A stretch of DNA of 64,000 nt, from NCBI GenBank assembly GCA_963693365.1, contig CAVNZM010000016.1, positions 6,696,001 through 6,760,000 of the forward strand, in the 5' to 3' direction. Under the pieces are notes generated by a model. That model worked only from the letters and a program-made list of their open reading frames with translations, was not told the DNA's origin and did no database searches. Shown here piece by piece: positions 1-18,121 of the stretch. Every line of letters starts with the position of its first letter. Positions within the stretch are counted from its first letter, which is position 1. The DNA comes from Amoebidium appalachense (Eukaryota > Ichthyosporea). The translations under genes and the position numbers were made by a program.

Positions 1-238
1 AAAACAAATACTCCAGAACCCAATCAAACGCAAGCATTTGATACCCCATAGATGATCTCACGCCGTCACACGTACACCCTACACCCCTTAGGAATTAAGC
101 TACAGTATGATATTGTGATCCGGTGCCTTAACTTTCTTTCGGAGCTACCGATGCTAGCCTCTGCTTACCCATAATATGTAATAGGGGTGTCAGATACTAC
201 GATGGCGCTCATTGTTGCCTAGCATGTACATATGTCAC

Positions 239-336
239 TGGCTGCATTTGATTGGCTGTGCTGGAAAACGCAGTAGGCCGTCGAATGTGGCTGGGCCTCC
301 GGCAGTGTCCACGCAATAAAAAGTGTGTAAACCCCA
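239..336 (+). repeat. 98-bp dispersed repeat, copy 1
   Basis: Begins TGGCTGCATTTGATTGGCTG and ends with AATAAAAAGTGTGTAAACCCC-like sequence. It is strongly similar to 3563-3662. Unlike the poly(C)-tailed family it has no homopolymer tail. Confidence 0.8.
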
Positions 337-1662
337 TCTGACTTTCGAAAATCATGATCATGATCAAATCCTCAATTTTCTGTGCCAGAGCCTCGCTCTA
401 ACTCTTGCAATTGTATACGTTTGGTCTTTTTTCCCGGCGTCTTTTCTACAGCTGCCGTGAGGCTGTTCTTTCCCCTCATTCTCGATCGGCGACGCGTCGC
501 CCGGAGACCAATTAGACAAACTGAGGCTTGCTTCGATCATAGTGAAATTCATGCATGCAAGCAGCAATATGAAACCGACGATCGAAGTTCATGTCACGGT
601 GCGTCGGTGACTTGTATATGTATGCATGTGCACCGCCCATAGATAGGCCGAGACCGTCGTGGCCTTTAATGGTGCACCATATCGAGATGATTTATGAATG
701 CACATTGTTATATTTTGTGCGCTGAGTCAGGTTTGAGTCAGTTGAGTCGGCGGCCAGAACCAGCTGGCAAGTGCACCCACGTGTTTTTTCTGGCTTTAGA
801 GTCACTCATGATCAGCGAAGCCCCCCCCCCAAAAAAGAAAAAAAACAAAAAAGAAAGAAAGAAAGAAAAAGAACTTGAGATTTTTCAAGTTAACAGCTAA
901 TGTATATCTCTTCTTTTGTACCCTAGACTACCAGTTTGAAAAAAAAAGCAAGAGGGGAGAGAGAGCATGTACAGTTCATGACAATGCAAAATTTAATCAA
1001 CTAGGCTAAGTTCGGTATCTCCAGATATAGTAGTGCACTACCGAACAGCTCCATGAATCGACAAATTATTGTGTACAGTAACTTTGCCCCCCCCTCCCCC
1101 CCCCCCTCCCCCCCCCCCCCCCCCCCCCCCCCCAACCTTTCACCCTCCCCTTCGAGGCACTCACTCCGGATCCCCCTCCCTCCAAAACAAAAGTGGAAAA
1201 AACAAGAACGGAAAACGGAAAAAAGCACAAAACCACGTGCACGCGCCACCGATTCAGCATACCGACATATTATTATCGATATGCATGCCTTCACCGCCTA
1301 ATAATACACATGTGTTTCATTGGCTAGAAATCACAGGCCAGGAAATGGAAGGGTGGGGTGGAGCATGCCGGCATGGGGCCTGCCGGTTGGTTGCTAAGGC
1401 CCAATAGGCCCCAAAAGAGCGGCCGCCTTTGGGGCACAAACTGGTAGTCTTGCATCACCTTGTTGCACCTGCACGTGCACATGTACGTGTAGGTGTGTAC
1501 GTGTGTACGTGTGCATGTGGACGTCTTGTGCAAGTGGTGTGGGTGGTTGACGGAGGCGTGTTTTTGTGTGTGGGGGGGGGGGGGAGGAGGAAAAAGAAAG
1601 GAAGAGGGAGGGAGAGAGAAAGAGGGATGAAGAGGGGCAGAGAGTCGAACACACACTGTGTG

Positions 1663-1756
<94 letters not shown>

Positions 1757-1806
1757 AAAGTGGGTGAGGCTGTGTGTGTGTGTGTGTGGCTGGGGGGGGA
1801 GGGGGG

Positions 1807-2204
1807 TTTTGAATGCGGAACACAGTACGAAGTACGCATACACGATGAGAAGCATGGTGTAGGACACATGCAAAGGCAAACATTCAAGTATGCAGCATCA
1901 GCCATGCGCACAGTATGCGTCATAAGCAGAGCCCATCCTCAGGGAGGGCCCAAGTCATCAATTGCGTCTGAGTTTCGACCCCTTAGCCCGCGTATATACG
2001 ACGCTCCAACTCAGACAGCAGCATCAACTGAACTTGGGTGGGTCAACCCGTCTTGATCAAAGACGAGCAGGGTTGCTTATGCAAGCAAGGTGAGCAAAAC
2101 GGTGAAGATGTATGTGCAAACTAATGCAGTGCAGCGACAAACGCGTATGTGCTTACAGATGCACGACACAGAGCAACCATGCCCGGTTGCATGGAAGTAA
2201 AGAT
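1807..2204 (-). repeat. Poly(C)-tailed dispersed repeat, full length
   Basis: In minus orientation the element runs from TTTACTTCCATGCAACCGGG to TTCCGCATTCAAAA and then a C run. It is about 400 bp and near-identical to 26566-26936 and 49228-49631. Intergenic. Confidence 0.9.
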
Positions 2205-2473
2205 GGGGGGGGAGGGGGGGGGGGGGAGAGGGGGAGAAAGAAAATCGACATCAGAAATCTAATACACACTACAACAAATGAACAACCACATGCATAAGCC
2301 AGTGTGTTCAGCTTCCTCCTTCCTATGTCTATCCCTTGATATATTTTAAGCTCGTTGCCTGTGTGTCTGTCTGGTGACCATGGGAAAGAAAAGCGGAAGA
2401 AACATGCACAAGACGCGCCATAAATGAATGTTGCAGAGTGAGGGAGAAAGAGGAGATGGGAGCAGGGGGAGAA

Positions 2474-2521
<48 letters not shown>

Positions 2522-2803
2522 TACATGCATTAGACGGCGAGATATAATGAGAGCAAAAACAAATACTAAAATCCCCCCCCCCCCAAAAAAAAAAAATAAA
2601 AAAAAAAAATCAGAGGAGCCCTTAGAAGACATTTGAAAAACGAATGTGCCTTTTTCTCTCTTCCTCTCTTCTCTTTTCATTTCTTTTTCCTCACCCTCCC
2701 TTTCTCCCTGCCTCCCCCCCCCCCCCCCCTCTCCCCCCTCCCCTCCCCCCTGTTTTCTCTCTTTTCTAATTCTTGACGCGCGGGGGGAGGGGGGGGGGGG
2801 GTG

Positions 2804-6783
<3,980 letters not shown>

Positions 6784-7435
6784 GGGCTGTCAGTAGCAAG
6801 AAAAGAACAGGGTTATCCCTACACCCTTAAACCCCTCCCCTCTTGAAGAATTGGATCACCATACATAGGCCTGTTGCATTAATTCTACCCCCCCACCCTC
6901 TCCCATATCAGCCGTCTCTTGCTTGTGGATCCCCTCCCCGCCCCTTCCCTCCTCCTCCACCTCCCCCCCTTCCCCCCACACACACACTTTTTTTTTTGAC
7001 GTCTCTGGTTATTGATAAAGTTTTGTCGTGTTTATCCTTTCACCTTGCTCGAGTTTCTTCCTCCCTCCCCTCCCCTCCCCTCACACACCCACAAACACAC
7101 CCACATCCCATTCTCCCCCGTCCCCCCCCCCTCCCCATCCCCCCCCCCCCAACCACACAAAAAAATCACCACCACCACCACCACCACCACCACCCACCCC
7201 ACAATACATTACCATCCCCTCCCCCCAACCCCCCCCCCCAATCCCCCCGCCCCCACCTCTACCCCTCAAAAAATACCTCCCCCCCCCTCCCCCCCCTCCC
7301 CATATGTGTACTTACCCTGGGCTCTGGTTCTGTGCCGTTGTCGGCTCAGGCTGACTACTCTGTCGACCAGTAGCCGAGCCCTGCAATCAGTGAACAAAGC
7401 AGATCAGTGGGTGACCATTGAATGAAGTGTGTGTG

Positions 7436-7559
<124 letters not shown>

Positions 7560-8060
7560 TGTGCCCGTGCATTAACGTACACGTACACGCTGTGCCGTGC
7601 ACGTATCCGGGGGAGGGAGAGTGGCATATGGGATATTGGAATAAAAAAAAGCTGACTGGTCATATTTGATAACAGAGTTCACGAAAATAGCACAAGAGTC
7701 GGTGCCCCCCTCCCCCCCCCAAAGACTCGGTGCCCCCCACTCCCCTCCCCCCCCCCTCCCCCCCCCCCCCCTTTTCCCCCCTTCTCGGGCTCCCCCAGCC
7801 ACTACCAAGCCCGCCGTTTTCCTCCAATATATAATGGGGGGGAGGGGGGGAGAAGGAAGGCGGTACATGTGTATGTACAGGTCGGGGGGGGGGGGGGGAG
7901 GGGGAAGGGAGAAGGGGGAAGGGGGGATGAGAGGGCACCCATGATAGTCCCCTCCCCCTCTCCCTTCCCTTTGCATTGTGTCTGGTCATGTGTGTATTTG
8001 TGAAGTGTGTGTTACTTCATATATGTTTAAATGGGGGGGGGGGGGGGGGGGGGAGGGGGG

Positions 8061-8118
8061 TTTGAATGCGTCAAAAAGTACGAGGTACACAAGAACAAAC
8101 GGATAACACGATGCAGAT
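8061..8118 (-). repeat. Poly(C)-tailed repeat, truncated 3' end
   Basis: 58 bp reading TTTGAATGCGTCAAAAAGTA on the plus strand, with poly(G) on both sides. Intergenic. Confidence 0.85.
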
Positions 8119-8152
<34 letters not shown>

Positions 8153-8964
8153 TGATAGTTTTCAGAACACAGTACCAAGGGCAGGGGGGAGGGGGGAAGG
8201 TTAAGGGGGGGGGAATGGTGGAATTAGTAACACAGTACTAGGAGCAAAAATGCACGACAGAAAAACAATGCAGGAATTCCAAATTTCAGGGGGGGGGGGG
8301 TTCTATTGACCTGCAGTACCCATGCAGCCTTGCCAGCCCATGGAGAGTGTTGTCGGCTGTACCCGGCAGCAAGGGAGGCCGGAAATAGACCGGCAAGCCC
8401 CGGCCGGCACAACTGCACAAAAAAAGGGTTAAGGATGAAATGGGTTAAATGAACACATTTTTTAGAGGTTTTGTACGGTTGCTTCTCCAGAAGTACCAGT
8501 AAAAACGTATTAGTTCCACCCGACTTGATGGCAAAGAAGCAAATGAATTGGGAAAATCCCCCAACCCCCCCCCCCTCTCCCCTCCCGGGGCCCAACCCCA
8601 CCCCCCCCCCCCCCCCCCCCCACCACCACCACCACCCCTCCCTTCCCTCCCCTCCCGCTTCCCGAAGGAAATAAAGTGAGAGTGCTCCCCTCCCACCCAC
8701 TCAACCATGTTCTTAGACATCTAGTGATGGAAGTAAAGAAGGAAAATTTTACTTGGGAGACCATGATACGGAACCACATTCACCACCTATATACCGATCA
8801 AATTTTATTTTTAGTCCTGGTATGGGGTGATGTTTATGGGGGTGTAGGGTGGTAGTGGGGAAGGAAAGGGAGAATTGGCACCTTTGGGAAGGAGGAGAGG
8901 GTTTGTGGAGTAGGGAAGAGGGAAACGAGCCAGAAAAAAGTGAAGGGGGTACTAACGTGATTTC

Positions 8965-8999
<35 letters not shown>

Positions 9000-9052
9000 C
9001 GTGTGTGCGTGTGCGTGTGCGTGTGCGTGTGCGTGTGCGTGTGCGTGTGCGT

Positions 9053-9084
<32 letters not shown>

Positions 9085-9085
9085 T
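8965..9085. repeat. TGTGCG hexamer microsatellite
   Basis: (TG)n passing into about ten perfect GTGTGC units and back to (TG)n, an interrupted-to-hexameric dinucleotide array. Confidence 0.9.
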
Positions 9086-11108
9086 CTTGCGCGTGCCCGT
9101 CGTGCGTCTGTATGCATGATATTGAAGGTGTGTGTAACGAGTAGTGAGAGCGTGCGTGTGAACGCTTTCGAGAATGCTAGGGCTGGGTCCGTGTGAGAGA
9201 GAAAGGGAGAGAGTGCGAGAAGGTGAGAGAGAGGAGTTTTGCTGTGATAAAAGGTGGGAAGATTCAGGCAGAAAGGGAAGAGAAGCGGAGAGGGGGATCG
9301 GCTAAAGGGTACTATATGTAAAGGGGTCGGAAACCTGCCAGTTTAAAACGTGTCGAGTATACTTGAATCGAGCGAAAAAACGCAGGAAGAAGTGGGTGTT
9401 AAGAGTTGCAACAGCACCAGAGGGAGGGAATGAGGCCCTCTGTAAAGTAAGTAAGAGAAAGTGGGCAAGTTGGTGAATGTATGGGCCGGCAGATATAGGC
9501 TACAAGTAAAAGGATCTTGGGAGGGGTTGGGGAAGAGAGTGATTCACTTCAGTTCCAAAAAACAAGAAGAAGGCCGTGGAGCCGTGAGTCAGCTCAAGGG
9601 GACAGCACCAACTTACCTCGACGCCAACAGGCGGAGTGAACATGTTTGCGATGCAAAAAAAACTTAGTTTTCTGGAAGTCCAATACTCTGATATTGACTT
9701 GAGAAGTGCAGGAGAAAGGGCGGAGGGAGTGTGTCTCCTGGCTCCCTCTCATGCGATCCTTGGTAGGTGTGTGCTGCCTTTCCCTTGCCAAGAGACCACT
9801 AGCAGTATGTCTACCGAAAAAAAATACGAACATACAATCCGTTTTCACAACGCCGAGTCTACCGTGTCAAACTTTCTTATGCATTAGCAGCTCTCTCCGT
9901 CTTTCTTTACGTACATATATTTCCAGTAGTGGTACCAGGACTGGGATCCGGACACAAACATCGTTCAGTCCAAGGCCTTCAAGTTCTCGGCCGGATCCCT
10001 CAGCGGACAAGAAATGTGCTTGCCTTTTTTGTAAACATTTACTTGAAGGCGATTGGATACTTTTATTCCAAAGGTACTATATTTAGCTATAAAAGGAGGC
10101 GTGTAAACTTTTTGCGCTTGTAGCGGTTAGGGGCAAGGCCTGCATACTCTGACAGCGTAGGAGGCTTTGGTTAGTAGGCGCCAAACCATGTGGCACCACT
10201 GAGTCTCGTTTTTTTTTTTTTAATAGTGGCACCAGTCTCGTTTCTCGTTCCTCCTAGTGGAGACAGGCTCACATATATTCATCCCATGCTTTCTCGAAGC
10301 TCATGCTTTCTCATGCTTTCTAAATGCATTCGTTCTGTGACCTTTGTACCTGTAGCCACTGAAATTACTTTTATTTGACATCACTTGTTCTTTGAGTACG
10401 ATTGTGTAGTTTGACCGTGCTGTAAACAGGACAGGAGGGGTTTGCAGGAACATGCGTAGGCGCAGCAGCAAAAGCGGTGGGGAGCCACCCTTCAGACGGT
10501 ATGAAAGCCCTTTAGACAAAGTTTTGTTTTTCCTTCAAAACAGGGTTGAGGACGTGATAAGAATCTTGAGCTTCATTTCCAGTCGTTGCAGCGAATTCCT
10601 GCTGTTTTGAAGGGGGGGGGGAGGGCAGGAACGAGAGGGAGGGAGGGGAAGGGGGCGGGGGAGGAGGGGGAGGGGGGAGGGGGGGGTAAGGAGGGACGAA
10701 ATGTGGGAATGGAAAGGGGAAGCCAGGAGGAATCAAAGAATGTTCAAGTGGGATTAATCAGACGAGTTTGCTTGACCATTAAGGTTGTGTTTCTCTTCAG
10801 ACTTAGGCATCGATTTCCATTTTCATGCTCGGAATTGGTTTGTTGTGGTCCAAGCATTTTGTAGACTCTCTGTCTTTTTCACACTCTCTTTATCTCTCTC
10901 TCTCTCTCTTTCTCCCTCCCCCCCACCCGTCCTCGACCCTCTCTGCTCCTTCACCCCTTCCCCTTCTCTCCTTCTCTCTCTATGGGTGGCCTCCATCTCC
11001 CTTCTTCCCTCCCTCTGTTTCATGTGTCTGCGGGAACGATGGAGAGTAGGGCTGCGGGCTCCCTAAAAGTAGTGTGGTATGAAACCGGCAGCCGCCCGGG
11101 GAGGGGAA

Positions 11109-11139
<31 letters not shown>

Positions 11140-11291
11140 GGAGGAGGGGAAAGGGGGGGGGGGGGGGGGGGGGGGGGAGGGTTGTATCACAAAGTCTAAC
11201 ATGATCATGAAAGGGCGCAGACCACAAAAATCACGATATATAAAGGGAGGGGGGAAGGGGAGGGGAGGGGGGGGGGGGGGGGTCTGGGTGG

Positions 11292-11603
11292 ATGGAGATG
11301 CTGAAGGTTTGGGGTCTACAAAGCAGGTCCATCAGCCGGGAGGCCAGTGCTCGGCTTCAGGCGCCAGAAATAGAACCAAGCAAGAACGAACTGGGACCTT
11401 CCAGAGAGATCTATGGTTTTGTGCTTTATGTGGCTTCATGGCTGGCATTCGGTAGGTGGTGGCTAAAATCATACAGATACTAGGGTAGTGTGGGGGGGGA
11501 GAAGTCGTGATGGTGGTGGTATGTGTGGTTCTTCATGTGGTGTGTGTGTGCGCGCGCACCACACACACACTCCCTCTCTCTCTCCGCCCCCCTCCCCCCC
11601 ACC

Positions 11604-11651
<48 letters not shown>

Positions 11652-11703
11652 CCCCCTCCCCCCCCCCCCTCCACCCACCCACCCCGGTCCCTCCTTTCCC
11701 CCC

Positions 11704-11734
<31 letters not shown>

Positions 11735-11758
11735 ATCCTTCCGACCCTCTTCCCCCCC

Positions 11759-11790
<32 letters not shown>

Positions 11791-11823
11791 AAAAAGAAAG
11801 GAAGAAAGAAAGAAAGGAAAAGA

Positions 11824-11861
<38 letters not shown>

Positions 11862-12372
11862 GCCGGGGGGAGGGTCGGAGAAGGACGAAAAAACTTGGCT
11901 ATGTCAAAAGCATTGAACAAGAAGCAGGGGGAGTGAATGAGCAAAGTAGTCAAGATCCCCCCCCCCCCCCCCCCCCCAGCCTTTCCCACTGCCCTTGCCT
12001 GCATAAGCAACCCTGCTCGTCTCTGATCAAGACGGGTGACCTACTCATGTTCAAGTGAAACAGTATCTGAGTTGGGTTTCGTTAACGAGGGGAATAGGTC
12101 GAAACTCGGGTACTGTGGATGACGTGGGCCCCCCCTGAGGATGGGCTCTGCTTATTATGCATACTCTTTATGTATGGCTTGCATTCTGCATCGTGTTATC
12201 CGTTTGTTCTTGTGTACTTCGTACTTTTTGACGCATTCAAAACCCCCCCCCCCACACACACACACACACACACAAAAAAAAAATTGCACACAAATACACC
12301 GCACACTCCCCCCCCCCCCCCCCCCCCCCCCCAAAAGAAAGAGAGAGAGAGAAACAGAGAGAGAGAGGGAGG

Positions 12373-12425
<53 letters not shown>

Positions 12426-12637
12426 GGAGGAATAACAAAAAGGAAATAAATCAAAGGAAAGAAAAAGATAAATTAACAAAGAACTTAACAGAAAAGAAGG
12501 AAACGAATAAAGAAAGAGACAATTATGAAAGGAGAGTTTAATCTGTTGCATTGGTAAGACTACTGTTTTTTGACCACCGGTTTGTGAGTTTTGGGCACAT
12601 GCACACATATCTGCCTAAACGGAAATTGGCAAACATC

Positions 12638-12675
<38 letters not shown>

Positions 12676-13260
12676 AAACACACACTTTCGCACCCACATA
12701 CACCCACATGCACACACACACACACACACGTACCTACACGTACAGTCGTCTACCTAATCTATGGCTTCACTCCGGATCCCGTACTCCACAGCTGGGGAAT
12801 CACTTACTACCCGCAAAAGTGAGAACCTCCCCCTCTCCCCCCCCCCCCGCCCCCCCCCCCCCCCTCGGCCCCACCCACCCACCCACCCACCCAACCTTTC
12901 TTCCCCCCGTCGAAACTCGCGTCCTGTGGATGACGTGGGCACCTCCTGAGGATGGGCTCTTCTTATTATGCATACTCTTTATGTGTGGTTTGCATTCTGC
13001 ATTATGTTGTCAGTTATGAATGGGTACTTCGTACTCTAAAACGTATCTAAAACCCCCTCCCCTAAAAAGATAAAAAAAAATGAAGAAGAAGAAGAAAAGA
13101 AAGAAAGAAAGAAAGAAAGAAAAAGAAAAAGAAAACAACATATCCACGCGACATGGATACCCACCCACTCCGTGTTCTTACATGTAGAAGATGGGCAGGA
13201 GATAGCAAAGGCAAAAAAGAACAGACGGAGTGTTTGTGGATGGCTAAGCTTGGGGATGTT

Positions 13261-13292
<32 letters not shown>

Positions 13293-13735
13293 GAGTGTGC
13301 TTTGCAGTCTGTGTGGTGTTGTCCGTCGTGATTATGTACTTTGAAGCTCTGTAACACATTCAAGTCTCTCCCCCCCCCCCTCCCCCCCCCCCAATCAATA
13401 ATAACAATTATAATAATAACAACGACAACACAAAAATAAGAACATGAGAACATAAAAACCAAGTATACTGAAAAAGCCACCCTCCCTCCCTTCCCCTTTC
13501 TCGTCTTTCCACCACCACCCGTTCTCTCCCTCTCTCTCTCTCTCCCCCTCTGTGGGTCTTCTCTATCTTTCCTCATTGGTATCCTCACCACCACCACTAC
13601 AATTTTTCCTCACCTTCTCCCCCCACCCCCAAACGACCACACCACCACCACCACCACCACCACACACACATGGAACACGAACACATGCACGCACACTTGG
13701 GCACTCGCACACATACTTACACACACGTGTGAGCG

Positions 13736-13778
<43 letters not shown>

Positions 13779-13874
13779 CGCCCCCCCCCCCCCCCCACAC
13801 ACACACACACAGACACACACACGCAGGCGTTCGCGCACTCACAAACACACACACACACAAAAAAAAAAAACACA

Positions 13875-13965
<91 letters not shown>

Positions 13966-14811
13966 GTGGGCCATAGCCGTGCCCACGTACCTGTGCAGTC
14001 TGTACGTGTTTATTCAGGTCTTCTATGTGGCTCTCAATATGATGCGCACACCACCCCTCGACTCAATGGCTACTCTTGTCGGTAAAGTCACCCCCCCCCC
14101 CCCCCTCCCCCTCCCCCCTTGCCCCCCTTCCCCCCGGGGAAGCAAAGGGGAATAGAAAAAAGGGAATAGAAATACACGTGCGCGTACGCACGCACACACA
14201 CACACACACAGACACACACACACACACACACAAACAAACAAACAAACACACAGACACACGCAAGTCCATCAACCCTCCTTCTTCCCCACAACCTTGCCAC
14301 AAATGCCACCGTATTTGCTTCTATATGTCTTTCTCGTAACACTTAAATCTAATCTAGTCCCTCCCCCTCCCCCCCCCCCCCCCTCCCCCCCCCCCCTCCC
14401 CCCCCCCCCCTCCCCTCCCCTCCTTTTCACAGCATACAACCACACACAGACATGCACATGCACACACGCCTACCCCTACATGCGATGCAACAACATATGG
14501 ACTTGTACTGAAACTCTTGCACATTAACACACAAACAGGGAAGGATACCCCTGCACACACCACAGATACAGCCCCGCAGTTTTCTGTTTCACAAACAAAA
14601 CCCCCAAACCCAATTACCCCACCTCCCCCCCCCCCCCCCCCCCTCCCCCCCCTCCCCCCACCTCCTACCCCCTTCCCCGATTTCTCCGGCTTTGACTTCT
14701 CCTCGTGCACTTCTGTACAGATGTATCTTGCAAGTCTTCTGGCTTACCCTTCACTCCCCCCTTTGGGGTTTAAACACAAACACAAAACAAAACACACAAC
14801 CTGCCTCCCTC

Positions 14812-14868
<57 letters not shown>

Positions 14869-14882
14869 GAAGAAAAAAAAAT

Positions 14883-14924
<42 letters not shown>

Positions 14925-14999
14925 GCACACAAACACACACACACACACACACACACATACACATACACCACATGTGCGCGCATGCACACACGCACACGT

Positions 15000-15066
<67 letters not shown>

Positions 15067-15406
15067 CTCACACACAAACTCTCACACACTCACACACACA
15101 CACATTAACTCACACTCACTAACTCACTTTCTCACACCACCCCCCTTTGTTCCACTCACTAGTGCTCTTGCAGACACGTGTTCACACGCACGCGCGCACA
15201 CACACACACGCACACGCACACGCACGCACACACACACACACACACCCTCTTTCCCTCCCCCTCCCCTGCCCCCCCAACACACACACACACACACTCTCCA
15301 CCCCCCTCCCCCCCCCCCCAAAAAAACACACACACACACACACACCCTCCTCCCCCCCCCCCCCCCCCCCCCCCTCCCCACACACACATACCCTCCTCCC
15401 CCCACT

Positions 15407-15438
<32 letters not shown>

Positions 15439-15505
15439 CCTCCTCTCTCCTCCCCCCACTCCCCCCCCCCCCCACACACACACACACACACCCTCCTCCC
15501 CCCCC

Positions 15506-15538
<33 letters not shown>

Positions 15539-15703
15539 CACACACACACAGACGAGTACACGTGCAGTGAAGCTACCGAGACCACATGGCCCCAAGATGC
15601 CGAAAGCATCCCGCCCATAGTAGATATACCAATAGGCAGGGTCAATGGGGTGCTATATGGGGGAAAGACGGCAATACCCCAGGGATTGCACAGGTCAGAA
15701 TAA
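11292..15703 (+). CDS. PIGP: PIG-P subunit of GPI-GlcNAc transferase
   Basis: Four exons, 11292-11451, 12746-12818, 13963-14081 and 15552-15703; phases 1, 2 and 1 match and give 167 aa. PIG-P is a two-pass ER membrane subunit of the GPI-N-acetylglucosaminyltransferase complex, which starts GPI-anchor synthesis by moving GlcNAc from UDP-GlcNAc to phosphatidylinositol. Visible family signature: [17 protein letters not shown] opening TM1 (about residues 40-60), an [11 protein letters not shown] loop, [10 protein letters not shown] opening TM2, [10 protein letters not shown] after TM2, and the terminal [16 protein letters not shown] that ends family members. The N-terminus before residue 37 is not conserved, and a further upstream start exon is possible. 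Exon 3 follows about 40 CA units with no other pyrimidine tract. Introns 1 and 2 hold three poly(C)-tailed repeats, all in sense orientation. Confidence 0.93.
11979..12242 (+). repeat. Poly(C)-tailed repeat, long copy
   Basis: 264 bp from CAGCCTTTCCCACTGCCC to GACGCATTCAAAAC then poly(C). Contains GGTCGAAACTC at about 12095, resembling a Pol III B box. In PIG-P intron 1, sense. Near-identical to 19593-19858 reversed. Confidence 0.92.
12908..13054 (+). repeat. Poly(C)-tailed repeat, 3' part
   Basis: CGTCGAAACTCGCGTCCTGT through GTACTTCGTACTCTAAAACG into CCCC. PIG-P intron 2, sense. Confidence 0.88.
13293..13369 (+). repeat. Poly(C)-tailed repeat, 3' end
   Basis: 77 bp, GTGTGCTTTGCAGTCTGTGT through TGTAACACATTCAAG. 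Poly(C) on both sides. PIG-P intron 2, sense. Confidence 0.7.
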
Positions 15704-17799
15704 TAGTTTGGATAGTGGGCGGATATATTTTTCGAATATTTGGATAACTCGTCTGTTCTTATTTCAAGCGAATGTGTCAACATTAAGTCACCCATGAGTA
15801 AGGGATTTTGACGTGTGGGTAATTACGGGTTTTGAAGACTACCTGGACTTTTTTTATTTTTTTGCCCCATTTCTTAATTCATGGGTTTGGATATTTGTAA
15901 ACGCAGATTCGGATATGGTGATATTACCGGATTTATCTTTCAAATTTTGTTCTTTAATGCTTTGGCATGAAATTATGTGTACGAATGGAGAAATTGGGTG
16001 TGTATGTATGTGCATGTATTTTCATCACAAGAAATCCAAGTGTGAATGAATAGCCGTGCTAGAAGAAACGATACATACACTCAATGCGTATTGAAATAAT
16101 CCATGATAAGATTAGTTCGCCTACTGCGACACTGCGAATGTGGTTCTGGAATATTTGCATAGATGCAAATCCTAGTACAAAGAAATGAAAAGGTTCCTTT
16201 TGCAATTTTCTTTCCTCCGTGCATGCATGTATTCCGAGGTAATCCCCGCCCCCCCCTTCCCCTACCCACCCACCCCCACCCCTCTTCCCACACGTACACA
16301 CACAAACACACACACACGTACACACACAAACACACACACACGTACACACACAAACACACACACACGTACACACCACATACACGTGCATCCATCCACATAG
16401 ACACACATGTGTACACACAGACACATACATACACGTACACGTACACACACCTGCAATCGGAGCGTGTGCCAGTGTAAACATACGTAAATCCATAGGTGCC
16501 CGAAAATGTGCACATGCGCATTGGGTCAGTCCACGGTATTAATTACATATCAATTAGAAAGATGATGAAAATTCTGTGCCACTGGGATGCAATCAATATT
16601 GTCAACCATAGACCGCACTATAATAGTGCTACTGCATCATGCATGTGACGTGGATTTGCGCATCAGTGCACGAAAAACGGATTATCTGATTCATTTCATG
16701 TGTTTGCAATTGAGTCCCCTCTCCCCCCCCCCCCCTCCCCCCCCCCCCCCCCTCCGGATCCACCCGCCCCGGTACCCCCCTTTGTGATGACGCGTGGGCC
16801 CCCTTCAGCTGAGGATGGGCTCTGGTTATTATGCATACACTATGTGTGGTTTATAAATTTATACCCTGCATCCCTGTTGCCCAGTGTAGCCCATTGTTTA
16901 CGTGTACTTAATTCGTACTATATAGTGCTTTCAACACCCCCCCCCCCCCCCCCCCCCCCCCCTCTCCTCCTCCGGCCCTTTTGCATTTGGGAGATTCAGA
17001 TGCCAGTTTTAGGTTACAAATATCCACTGCAACAACGTAGGTAATAGATATCCAGATTTTATTGTTGATCGATCCGATTGCCGATCGCATGATTTTCATC
17101 ATGGACGCATATGACTATGTTATCCCTACGCTTACAGATACTTCAATAATTCACAGGATGTCAATTCAGCACTATCCTCCTTAAACCCCATTCAGAATTC
17201 TATATCTATATATAATGTATACTTGATTTGGATACAATCATTATGATAATCTTCTGCTGCAAAACCTCCTCTAAACTATACAATATTCACACGTCATATC
17301 TTATATCATGACTATCTCCATGAGTTCAGTGGGCTAAACCTGCACTTGTCCAATCGGACCGGCCGAAATGGGATAGCCTAAAATCTTTGATTAATATAGC
17401 GTAAAACGGTGGGTCATATAAATAGCGTCACGTGTGTGCGGTTTGGTTATACACCATGCCCCTAATTGTTGCTGACTTGCATATTCACAGAACCACATAC
17501 GAAAGATCATTATCTACACACCCATCCGCCTGTGCAAGCACACACACACACACTCACACACACACACACACACACACACATGCACAAGCACAGGGAGAGA
17601 GAGGATGAGAGGGAGAGAGGGAGAGAGGGAGAGAGAACCAGGGAGAGAGCGAGTCCGTGAGAGAGAGAGCAAGAGATGGGGAGTGGGGAGGAGAGGTGGG
17701 GAAAGGGGGGGGGGGGGGGGCAAAGGGAAAATGATCATACAAACAAGCACGACCCATTGCCTCCATCCCACATATCAACCTTACACCAGTACAATCTTC
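15704..17799. other. Convergent spacer between PIG-P and a membrane-protein gene
   Basis: The 3' ends of two genes face each other here. 15704-16230 and 16990-17520 are AT-richer ordinary-complexity DNA with no coding signal. 16290-16375 is an array of about 24-bp units built on CACACACGTACACACA. 16786-16937 is a poly(C)-tailed repeat. 17540-17720 is (AC)n then (GA)n-rich. TTTATT at about 17056 could be the polyadenylation signal of the minus-strand gene. Confidence 0.6.
16786..16937 (+). repeat. Poly(C)-tailed repeat, 3' part
   Basis: GATGACGCGTGGGCCCCCTT through TGCTTTCAAC into poly(C). Intergenic. Confidence 0.8.
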
Positions 17800-18027
17800 T
17801 CATGCCTTTGTTTCCGCCCTCTTCATAATCTTAGCCCCAAGGCTTCTAAACCCACTCGTTTTGTTTGACTCCATATCTTCCAAAGAAGAAAGTGTCTCCC
17901 TTTTACCAACACGTTTACTTTCAAGAAGTGCCGCGTTTGTAAGGGCGGGAGAGGCCGGCTGGGTTTTATTTCCCCTCTTGATTATGGTTGGTGGGGTTAG
18001 CACAAGCGTGGGTGTACCAATTGGCAC

Positions 18028-18121
<94 letters not shown>

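Larger units (their letters stand above)
1..2803. other. Left spacer with repeats, no supported gene
   Basis: No exon could be supported here. Contents: about 650 bp of ordinary-complexity DNA at the left edge, a 98-bp repeat unit (239-336) with a second copy at 3563-3662, poly(C) at 1087-1133, a (TG)n array at 1668-1754, a full-length poly(C)-tailed repeat (1807-2204, minus orientation), and a 40-plus-base G run ending at 2520. Small open frames at 364-567 (minus) and 382-642 (plus) overlap each other and resemble nothing recognised. If the minus-strand gene at 2804-6783 is spliced beyond its apparent stop, its last exon would lie here. Confidence 0.6.

Noticed and set aside
1394-1923. Long frames of repeated His-Thr or Cys-Val
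   Set aside because: They are (AC)n/(TG)n arrays read in several frames. The same applies to most long frames in the window, including those of Pro, Gly, Lys or Phe runs.
16290-16375. Regularly spaced 24-bp units suggesting a CRISPR array
   Set aside because: Units are CA-type microsatellite variants with no unique spacers, in a eukaryotic genome.
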